Source: Thiohalobacter sp.
Lineage (GTDB): Bacteria; Pseudomonadota; Gammaproteobacteria; DSM-19610
DNA length: 10,573 nt
Assembly: GCA_027010005.1 (NCBI GenBank)
Contig: JALVCM010000260.1
Span: 1-10,573, forward strand
Direction: 5' to 3'
In this document: positions 5,017-10,573 of the stretch, piece by piece
Position numbering within the stretch: the stretch's first letter is position 1
Layout of the letters: each line of letters opens with the position of its first letter
The notes under the pieces: generated by a model
Seen by the model: the letters and a program-made list of their open reading frames with translations, nothing else
Told to the model about the DNA's origin: nothing
Databases searched by the model: none
Position numbers and translations under genes: made by a program

Positions 5017-7256
5017 ATAAGCTGTCAATCTGGATTCTTACCTCTGAGTTCCCTCCGATGTACGGTGGGGGGATCAGTACTTACTGTCATGAATCCGGAC
5101 TTGCATGGTCGATGTGTGGCCATAGGGTAAAGGTGTTTACGAGAGCAGATCCTGCCCAGGAGGGGCGGGCTGTCGAGGATATAGGGGAGCGGTATAGCGT
5201 AATTAGAGTCCCGATAGTCGCCGAACCAGCAATTCAGAATGCACTCGGGTTCTGGCATTTGATGTCATATTGTCTTGCGGATGAGGTTGTTCGTGAAATA
5301 CGAGAGAGAAATGATGCGCCTGACATGATCGAGGTTCAGGATTATGGTGCTCTCGGTTACTTTTTGCTGAAACGCAAACTCGCCGGCTGTGAAGAGTTGG
5401 TCTCTACAAAAATCGTTGTGTATACACATACCCCGGTATTCGAGCTTGTTAAGGTTAATCAGGAATCTTCTTATCTGTTTCCCAATTATTGGTTGGGTCA
5501 GTGTGAAAAATTTTGCCTTCAAGCAGCTGACTCCGTAATTAGTCCATCAAGATTTTTGAAAAGGCATCTTGAATCGTACTGTCGTGATGACATTAAGGTT
5601 ATTCCGTATCCGTTTTTTTTGGGGGGGGCAGTATCTTCAGCACCGAAACCCGTGCGGGAGCCAGAATTTGATTGTGTCTATGCAGGCAGGCTTGAGTATC
5701 GAAAAGGCGTGCTCCAATTGCTGGCAGCCTTTAAGGGTATATGGGATTCTGGAGAAAAGGTAACGCTGCATATGGTCGGAGGGGATACTCAGTGGGTGCC
5801 TCGAAGAACGAGTATGAAGAGTTATATAGAGAAGCTTTATTCTCGCTATATAAAGGATGGTTTGATCACTTTTAGTGATGCTGTTCCTCCTGACGTACTC
5901 CCGTCGGTATTTTCTTCAGGAAAAGTAGTTGTTATCCCTTCTATCTATGAAAATTTCCCATATGTTTGTATGCAGGCCATGGGGCTGGGTAACGTTGTTT
6001 TGGTTTCGGCTTCTGGGGGGCAGGCCGAAATGGTTGGGGGTGACGCATCTTGCGGCCTGGTTTTCGACTGGGATGAACCGGGGTCGTTTTCGAAACAGTT
6101 GAAACGACTTTTGAGGAAGTCTTCTGATGAGCTCGTGGCCATGGGAGACGCCGCGCGACGACGTATTTCGATGCTATGTAATTATGAGCGGTTTGTCGAG
6201 CGTCGAATTGATCACTTGAATCAAATCGGCGAGCATTCCGGTACTGCTCGAGGTAATTATCCTCGGGTTGGGGGGCGCGAGGGTTATGGGCGAGATCAAT
6301 TCTCTGGGGATGCGGGTATCTCGGGAAAATTGTCGGTTGTTGTGCCTTTCTACAACATGGGGCGCTATATCCTTGAGAGTGTAGAGAGTATAGACAATAG
6401 CTCATATCCTGACATAGAGATCATCATTGTTAATGATGGTAGTGATGATGAAAGCTCAGTGAAAGTTCTCGAACAACTGAGAAAGAGAGGTGGGCAAGTC
6501 AAAATCATTGATATAGACAATGCCGGGCTTGCGAATGCTCGCAACGTAGGAGCAAGGGCGGCTTCTGGTGAGTTCCTGGCTTTTCTCGACGCCGATGACT
6601 GTATCGAATCATTATATTACGAAAAATGTATTGGGCTTTTGACGCGGTATCAGAATATTTCGTTTGTTTATTCGTGGGTCAGATATTTTGGGGAAAGTGA
6701 TGCTGTTTGGATAAACTTTGATACCGAGTTTCCCTATCTCCTCGCGGGGAATATGTTGGCTGCATTTCAGGTGGTTAGAAGGAACGATTTCCTTGAGTTT
6801 GGTATTAACGACGAGGATATGATGTTCGGGATGGAAGATTATGAGGCTTGGTTGCGTATGGTTAGTAAGGGGTGTCATGGCGTGACCATACCTGAACCGT
6901 TAGTACGTTATCGTGTTAGAGATGATTCCATGGCGAGGCAATTCAACCGTAGTACTGTGATCTATATGTATGAACAAATGGTAAAGAAAAATAACGGTAT
7001 CTATAAGGAGTATGGGGACGAACTCTTTATGCTCGTCAACGCAAATGGCCCTGGTTATCTATGGAACAATCCAACGATAGCTTATCCTCCCCTTGCCTAT
7101 GCAGGGAGTAGTGAAGGGACGGGCGAGATGGGGGATGTCGGGTTTTCTATTGGTGAGATGATGCGATTGAAGCGAATTGTAGCGCATCCAGTGTTTTCGA
7201 GGCTGATCAGGTTTGCGCTGTCCGCTCGGTTAGATCGATGGTTTGGAGTTCGTTGA
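5013..7256 (+). CDS. Two-domain glycosyltransferase, GT4-GT2 fusion
   Basis: This 747-residue predicted cytoplasmic enzyme carries two glycosyltransferase modules. The GT4 (GT-B fold) module spans about 1-405: an N-terminal SEFPPMYGGG-ST loop (11-22), VYAGRLEYRKG (222-232) and the donor-site segment SIYENFPYVCMQAMGLG (310-326). In the last, the second glutamate of the usual E-x7-E motif is glutamine (E313, Q321). After a Gly/Arg-rich linker (about 406-438) comes a GT2 (GT-A) module: LSVVVPFYN (440-448), VNDGSDD (473-479), LDADD (525-529) and MEDYEAW (607-613), so its metal and base residues look intact. A basic amphipathic stretch ends the protein (718-747). The ATG overlaps the previous stop as ATGA, with GGAG 6 nt upstream. 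Two modules in one chain suggest successive linkages of one repeat. A T8G8 tract lies at codons 201-206. Confidence 0.9.
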   Translation: MNKLSIWILTSEFPPMYGGGISTYCHESGLAWSMCGHRVKVFTRADPAQEGRAVEDIGERYSVIRVPIVAEPAIQNALGFWHLMSYCLADEVVREIRERNDAPDMIEVQDYGALGYFLLKRKLAGCEELVSTKIVVYTHTPVFELVKVNQESSYLFPNYWLGQCEKFCLQAADSVISPSRFLKRHLESYCRDDIKVIPYPFFLGGAVSSAPKPVREPEFDCVYAGRLEYRKGVLQLLAAFKGIWDSGEKVTLHMVGGDTQWVPRRTSMKSYIEKLYSRYIKDGLITFSDAVPPDVLPSVFSSGKVVVIPSIYENFPYVCMQAMGLGNVVLVSASGGQAEMVGGDASCGLVFDWDEPGSFSKQLKRLLRKSSDELVAMGDAARRRISMLCNYERFVERRIDHLNQIGEHSGTARGNYPRVGGREGYGRDQFSGDAGISGKLSVVVPFYNMGRYILESVESIDNSSYPDIEIIIVNDGSDDESSVKVLEQLRKRGGQVKIIDIDNAGLANARNVGARAASGEFLAFLDADDCIESLYYEKCIGLLTRYQNISFVYSWVRYFGESDAVWINFDTEFPYLLAGNMLAAFQVVRRNDFLEFGINDEDMMFGMEDYEAWLRMVSKGCHGVTIPEPLVRYRVRDDSMARQFNRSTVIYMYEQMVKKNNGIYKEYGDELFMLVNANGPGYLWNNPTIAYPPLAYAGSSEGTGEMGDVGFSIGEMMRLKRIVAHPVFSRLIRFALSARLDRWFGVR
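5613..5628 (+). repeat. T8G8 homopolymer pair within the GT4-GT2 gene
   Basis: Eight T followed directly by eight G encode FFLGG (201-205). Runs of this length are candidates for slipped-strand mispairing. Loss of one base would bring in a stop at 5761-5763, and gain of one base a stop at 5669-5671. Either would truncate the protein to about 250 or 220 residues and remove the whole GT2 module. Confidence 0.75.
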
Positions 7257-7361
7257 TCGAATCGGTGGGGCCGTAAGGTGGTCGTGATCAAAGATGGAAG
7301 CAGGGGATCCGATTGGATAGAGCGGATGTTTATAGATGTTAGGTTCGGTTAAAGGGATGTC
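7257..7361 (+). other. 105-bp gap between the coupled block and the epimerase gene
   Basis: No gene, clear promoter or terminator is visible. A six-base inverted repeat (AATCGG at 7260, CCGATT at 7309) is too short and too widely spaced to mean much. The epimerase ribosome-binding site (AAGGGA, 7352-7357) lies at its end. Read-through from the upstream block is the simplest expectation. Confidence 0.4.
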
Positions 7362-8297
7362 ATGCGTTGCTTAGTCCTTGGTGGAGGGGGGTTTTTGGGA
7401 GCACATCTTGTGTCCAAGTTGCTAGCGGCCGGGCATCAAGTCGTAAGTTATGGGCGCCATGCTTCCTATCAAAACCTGATATCAGAAGGGCTTGATATTT
7501 CTTGTGTTACCGGTGATTTTTCGACTGAGAATCGATGGAATGAGATGCTCGAGGGAGTCCAGGTTTGTTATCACCTCATCTCGACAACGCATCCAAAGTC
7601 GTCGAATCTCGATCCCATTGCCGATGTTTCGGGAAATGTTTTAGGTACATTGAGGTTGTTGGAAGCTGCACGGAATTATAGTGTCCGAATTGTATTTACA
7701 TCGTCGGGAGGGACTGTGTATGGCTTGGTGGATGATGGTCTGATATCCGAGAAACATTCTACTAACCCTTTGTGTTCCTATGGGATAACAAAACTGTCCA
7801 TTGAGAAATATCTGCGGCTATATAATGAACTGCATGGCGTTAAGTCAATAATTCTTCGTATCGCAAACGCGTATGGGGAAGGGCAGCGTATTGATAGTCC
7901 TCAGGGTGCTGTTGCTGTATTTATGGGGCGTGTGTTGAGAGGGCATACGATCGATTTGTGGGGGGATGGGTCGGTTGTGCGAGACTATGTCTATGTAAAA
8001 GATATTGTTAATGCAATGTTATTTGCATCGGAATATGGGGGGCGGTCTTCAATTTTCAATATCGGATCGGGCGTGGGGACGTCGTTGGAAGAGTTGTTGC
8101 ATTTGATTGAACGGGTGACCGGTCAGGAAGCGGATGTAGTCCACCATCCGTCACGTGGTTTCGACGTGCCAGTGAATGTACTTGATATTCAGAAGGCTCG
8201 AGACGAGTTAGGCTGGATCCCGCAGACGTCTTTGCTGGATGGTTTGAGGAATAGTGAAAAATGGATGCGTAGGCAGTTATCTATATCGGAGTCGTAA
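7362..8297 (+). CDS. NAD-dependent sugar-nucleotide epimerase/dehydratase (UDP-glucose 4-epimerase-like)
   Basis: This 311-residue protein is an extended short-chain dehydrogenase that would interconvert or reduce a nucleotide sugar in the cytoplasm. The Rossmann fold opens with LGGGGFLG (6-13), the GxxGxxG NAD-binding loop. FTSSGGTVYG (112-121) supplies the catalytic serine, and SYGITK (139-144) supplies the Y140-x3-K144 pair. LRIANAYG (165-172) and GDGSVVRDYVYVKD (201-214) are typical of GalE-like 4-epimerases. It lacks the SSIKVNGE-type segment of WbpK/WbpV C4-reductases, so I favour a 4-epimerase, but the substrate is not decided by sequence. The length is normal. AAGGGA stands 4 nt before the ATG. 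It sits between the glycosyltransferases and the WbpL/WbpM pair, where donor-sugar genes are common. A G6T5 run lies near its start (7386-7396). Confidence 0.85.
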   Translation: MRCLVLGGGGFLGAHLVSKLLAAGHQVVSYGRHASYQNLISEGLDISCVTGDFSTENRWNEMLEGVQVCYHLISTTHPKSSNLDPIADVSGNVLGTLRLLEAARNYSVRIVFTSSGGTVYGLVDDGLISEKHSTNPLCSYGITKLSIEKYLRLYNELHGVKSIILRIANAYGEGQRIDSPQGAVAVFMGRVLRGHTIDLWGDGSVVRDYVYVKDIVNAMLFASEYGGRSSIFNIGSGVGTSLEELLHLIERVTGQEADVVHHPSRGFDVPVNVLDIQKARDELGWIPQTSLLDGLRNSEKWMRRQLSISES

Positions 8298-8409
8298 TCA
8301 GATAGCCGTGTTGTGGCGGTTAGGAATTTGACTCATTGTTAAAGGGTGTAGATGCTGAAGAGAGCGAGATGGAAGCTATTGTGTTCACGTGAATGATAAG
8401 TGGCGTTGA

Positions 8410-9309
8410 ATGGTAAAAGTTTGCGCAAGCATCGTAGTTTATCAGGCAGACAGGGATGTGCTAAGCGCGCTCGTTGCTGCTTTGCTATCGCAAGTGGATC
8501 TGGTGCTGATTGTTGATAATGACATGAAACCTGAAGGGTTGCCGTGCTCGCAACATCATCGTGTGCATTACCTGCCGCAGCGTAGAAATATTGGAGTGTC
8601 TGCCGCTCATAATATTGCATTTTCAAGGGCGAAGCGGGAAGGGTGTTCCCACGTTGTTACTTTCGATCAGGACAGTATGGTTCCTCAAGGTTTCGTAGAT
8701 GGCCTGCTTTCTATGGAGCGGTCGCTTTTGGACCGGGGAATCATGGTCGGCTGTGTGGGGCCTCGTTTTAGTGATCCGAGGGGAGGGGTTGGCGCTCCGT
8801 TTATTCGGCTGGCTGGTTGGAAGATTGAAAAAATAGACTGCCGCAACTGGCATGATCGGTATGTCCGTGCTGATTACTTGATAACCTCCGGCTGTCTCAT
8901 CAGTTTGTCTACCATTGAACTGGTAGGGCCCTTCGATGAAGGGTTTTTCATTGATTATGTCGATATCGAGTGGGGGCTGCGTGCCGTGAGTAGGGGTTTC
9001 CAGAATTTTGGTGTTTGTGGAGTGACTATGAGTCACCCCATTGGGGATGCGCCGTTGGTTATTCCGCTGATTGGCAAGAAGGTTCCTTTACATAGCCCTC
9101 TGCGACACTATTATCATTTCAGGAATGCGGTGCATCTCTACAAACGTCCGTATGCGAGAACGTTGTGGGTACTCAATGATGGCATTCGTCTTGTGATCAA
9201 GTTTTTCGTCTACTCTCTTTTTGCGCCAACTCCCTTTAGGCATTTTCGGATGATGTCTCTTGGTATTTGGCATGGGATCATTGGCGTAACAGGTCCGTTC
9301 AAAGGGTAG
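8410..9309 (+). CDS. Family 2 glycosyltransferase, rhamnosyltransferase type
   Basis: This 299-residue GT-A enzyme resembles the RfbF/RhlC-type rhamnosyltransferase group. Motifs are the first strand VCASIVVYQAD (4-14), IVDND (34-38), RRNIGVSAAHNIA (58-70), the metal-binding FDQDS (85-89), a GCLIS acceptor loop (161-165), FDEGFFIDYVDIEW (175-188) and YYHFRNAVHLYKRPY (234-248). The last lies in the membrane-associating C-terminal part, which the family usually has. It would add a sugar, plausibly a 6-deoxyhexose, to the growing lipid-linked chain; the donor is inferred from family resemblance only. No dTDP-rhamnose genes are in the window. The ATG is preceded by a modest ribosome-binding site (AAGTGG, 6 nt upstream). 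It ends 5 nt before the likely start of the next gene, so the two are probably co-translated. Confidence 0.85.
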   Translation: MVKVCASIVVYQADRDVLSALVAALLSQVDLVLIVDNDMKPEGLPCSQHHRVHYLPQRRNIGVSAAHNIAFSRAKREGCSHVVTFDQDSMVPQGFVDGLLSMERSLLDRGIMVGCVGPRFSDPRGGVGAPFIRLAGWKIEKIDCRNWHDRYVRADYLITSGCLISLSTIELVGPFDEGFFIDYVDIEWGLRAVSRGFQNFGVCGVTMSHPIGDAPLVIPLIGKKVPLHSPLRHYYHFRNAVHLYKRPYARTLWVLNDGIRLVIKFFVYSLFAPTPFRHFRMMSLGIWHGIIGVTGPFKG

Positions 9310-9314
9310 ATTCT

Positions 9315-10199
9315 GTGTATATGGCAGTAGCATTGATGACTGTGCCGACATCTTGGTTGCTGCTCCGTCTTCTTGTTATGGCAGTGGAGTTACTGCCGAC
9401 CGATGTGCCCAACCAGCGTTCATTGCATGACCGAGCTATTCCCAAAGCAGGAGGGGTGGTCATTGTATTGGTGGCGTTGGTTGGAGTTGGGTTGGTGTTG
9501 GGCTTTGATCATCCGTCTGTTCGCCCGCTTGTTTCTGGCGCTCTGCTTCTTGCGGTGGTGTCTCTATGGGATGATTATGGGCATGTCTCTCCATTGCTAA
9601 GATTGTTAATTCAGGGGAGTGCTTCTCTGATTCTGGTAAGCGCTATCTACTCGGTATCGCCACCCTGGCTCAACGCTGCTCTCGTGGTTCTTGCTGTATG
9701 GGCTATCAATCTCTACAACTTTATGGATGGGATGGATGGCCTTGCTGCTTCGATGGCAATTGTCGGGTTCTCTGCGTTGGGGATGCTTGGATTTCTTGGT
9801 GATGATCTAGGATACGCCTGTGCGGCGTGGTCTGTTGCTGGTGCGGCTGCGGGGTTCCTCGTTTTCAACTTTCCGCCCGCCCGAATCTTCATGGGGGACG
9901 TCGGCTCTACCTTCCTAGGTTACATGATGGCCGCTGCGTCGTTGTGGGGGGTACAGCATCAGATCTTCCCCTTCTGGGCGCCACTGCTGATTTTTGCTCC
10001 ATTCTGGCTCGATGCTACGATCACTCTCCTCCGCCGTCTGCTTCGTGGCGAGCGTGTCTGGGAGGCGCACCGCAGCCATTTCTACCAACGGGCCGTGCTG
10101 GCGGGCGTGCCTGTCCGGCGGGTGCTGCTGGTCGAGACGCTCCTCATGCTGGGCTGTTCGGCCGTAGCGATTGCGGTGGTGCCGATCACGCGGGGATAG
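9315..10199 (+). CDS. wbpL: Undecaprenyl-phosphate N-acetylhexosamine-1-phosphate transferase (WbpL/WecA-like)
   Basis: This 294-residue polytopic inner-membrane enzyme of the MraY/WecA family starts glycan assembly by moving an N-acetyl sugar 1-phosphate from UDP to undecaprenyl phosphate. Conserved sites are DVPNQRSLHDRAIPKAGG (30-47), the catalytic DD (86-87), NLYNFMDGMDGL (132-143), IFMGDVGST (191-199) and the cytoplasmic HRSHFYQR loop (252-259). The GTG at 9315 is chosen because AAAGGG lies 8 nt upstream; ATG 9321 has 14-nt spacing, and an ATG at 9267 would run far into the previous gene. It is shorter than WbpL of P. aeruginosa (around 340 residues by memory) and ends soon after one more hydrophobic span, so the C-terminus may lack a span. 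The last ~180 bp are 67-73% GC against about 47-58% upstream. The sugar specificity (GlcNAc, FucNAc or QuiNAc) is not readable. Confidence 0.92.
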   Translation: MYMAVALMTVPTSWLLLRLLVMAVELLPTDVPNQRSLHDRAIPKAGGVVIVLVALVGVGLVLGFDHPSVRPLVSGALLLAVVSLWDDYGHVSPLLRLLIQGSASLILVSAIYSVSPPWLNAALVVLAVWAINLYNFMDGMDGLAASMAIVGFSALGMLGFLGDDLGYACAAWSVAGAAAGFLVFNFPPARIFMGDVGSTFLGYMMAAASLWGVQHQIFPFWAPLLIFAPFWLDATITLLRRLLRGERVWEAHRSHFYQRAVLAGVPVRRVLLVETLLMLGCSAVAIAVVPITRG

Positions 10200-10349
10200 T
10201 GCCCGCAGGGGTATGCGACCCGCTCCATGTTTTAACCATTGATTGACAATTTAGTCCGCCGTGAGCGGGTTTTATCGGGGATTTGTATTACAATTTGTAA
10301 CCATTGCTTGTCGCCGATTCTGGCAAGTCTGTGGAAGTCTCTGATTATT
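10200..10349 (+). other. Intergenic region between wbpL and wbpM with promoter-like elements
   Basis: This 150-bp gap contains a perfect -35 hexamer TTGACA (10243-10248) but no good -10 at 16-18 nt; TTTTAT (10270-10275) is 21 nt away. TACAAT (10289-10294) is a good -10 without a partner -35. TTACAA-T-TTGTAA (10288-10300) is a perfect 6-bp palindrome overlapping that -10. Together these suggest that wbpM has its own promoter, possibly with an operator, but the exact elements cannot be fixed. Confidence 0.3.
10253..10273 (+). terminator. Weak candidate intrinsic terminator after wbpL
   Basis: AGTCCGC (10253-10259) can pair with GCGGGTT (10265-10271) around a five-base loop. This gives seven pairs, two of them G-U, followed by a short T run. 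The stem is short and overlaps the region of the TTGACA hexamer, so partial read-through into wbpM is likely. Confidence 0.3.
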
Positions 10350-10573
10350 ATGGATAAACCTGCCGAAAAGCTGCGGACCCTGTCGGGGTTCTCAAAGCGT
10401 TTTCTTGTTGCGGTGCTGGATATTGCCCTGCTGCTGGTCGCATCGTGGGCGTCTTTCGCCATCCTCTACGCCGATTTCTTCGTTCCCAGCAGGACGCAAC
10501 TGCTGCTAAGCCTGCTGGGGGTTGCGATTACGATCCCCGTCTTTGCCCAGGCGGGGCTGTATCGCGCCGTGAT
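10350..10573 (+). CDS. wbpM: WbpM/CapD-like nucleotide-sugar 4,6-dehydratase, N-terminal part only
   Basis: The first 74 codons are present and the window ends in the gene. The family comprises large (about 600-residue) inner-membrane proteins that convert UDP-GlcNAc to a 4-keto-6-deoxy sugar, the entry to FucNAc, QuiNAc and di-amino sugars. What is visible fits the N-terminal membrane region: SKRFLVAVLDIALLLVASW (15-33) followed by a second span from about 48 and the typical FAQAGLYRAV ending (65-74). The catalytic dehydratase domain lies beyond the window, so the call rests on this region and on position after wbpL, the standard order in Pseudomonas O-antigen loci. GGAAG lies 12 nt before the ATG, rather far. 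Base composition matches the GC-rich flank, suggesting a core gene shared between serotypes. Confidence 0.8.
   Translation, partial: MDKPAEKLRTLSGFSKRFLVAVLDIALLLVASWASFAILYADFFVPSRTQLLLSLLGVAITIPVFAQAGLYRAV

Noticed and set aside
8315..8324. GGCGGTTAGG as another ops-like site before the GT2 gene
   Set aside because: It needs a one-base insertion within the core, and ops pausing depends on exact spacing.
8328..8354. TTGACT with a -10 at 8349 as a promoter for the GT2 gene
   Set aside because: The candidate -10 (TAGATG) matches only three of six bases at 15-bp spacing, and read-through from upstream is sufficient.
8393..8416. Seven-codon frame overlapping the GT2 start as a coupling peptide
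   Set aside because: It has no ribosome-binding site, and a frame this short is expected by chance.
1..10573. CRISPR array, insertion sequence, tRNA or rRNA
   Set aside because: I saw no regular spaced repeats, transposase motifs with terminal repeats, or RNA-gene signatures. Island exchange here looks like homologous recombination rather than transposition.

Overview
This window is most of a surface-polysaccharide (O-antigen type) gene cluster that exports its glycan through an ABC transporter. It appears to come from a Gram-negative gammaproteobacterium. The cluster ends in a WbpL-like initiating transferase followed by a WbpM/CapD-like dehydratase, an arrangement familiar from Pseudomonas and related marine or halophilic genera. 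I cannot name a genus from sequence alone. The ends of the window are GC-rich (60-bp blocks of 62-73% by hand count), while sampled blocks inside are about 38-57%, the pattern of a horizontally exchanged serotype island in a GC-rich genome.

Layout. (1) 1-634, minus strand: a family 2 glycosyltransferase cut by the left edge. (2) 635-1348: a 714-bp divergent intergenic region with an extended -10 promoter candidate for each direction. On the rightward side it also has a JUMPstart/ops-like element (GGCGGTAG) in a leader of about 240 nt, and a small hairpin with a following T-rich stretch. (3) 1349-7256, plus strand: four overlapping, translationally coupled genes. These are wzm (ABC permease, TTG start), wzt (ABC ATPase with a C-terminal carbohydrate-binding domain), a polysaccharide pyruvyltransferase with a long C-terminal coiled coil, and a GT4-GT2 two-domain glycosyltransferase. 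(4) 7362-8297: an NAD-dependent sugar-nucleotide epimerase. (5) 8410-9309: a rhamnosyltransferase-type GT2. (6) 9315-10199: the WbpL/WecA-like initiating phosphoglycosyltransferase. (7) 10350 to the right edge: the start of a WbpM-like membrane 4,6-dehydratase, after a 150-bp gap with terminator and promoter-like elements.

How the genes would work together (inference from families). WbpM and the epimerase supply nucleotide sugars, and WbpL loads the first amino sugar phosphate onto undecaprenyl phosphate. The GT2 and GT4-GT2 enzymes build the chain on the cytoplasmic face. The pyruvyltransferase could cap the non-reducing end, and Wzm/Wzt would export the finished chain. No Wzx flippase or Wzy polymerase is seen, as expected for an ABC-dependent pathway. 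The most notable possibility is that the pyruvyltransferase plus coiled coil is a cap-and-ruler chain terminator analogous to WbdD of E. coli O9a, read by the Wzt binding domain.

Other points of interest are a T8G8 homopolymer pair inside the two-domain glycosyltransferase, which is a possible phase-variation tract, and GC-content breakpoints that fall inside the two flanking genes rather than between genes.
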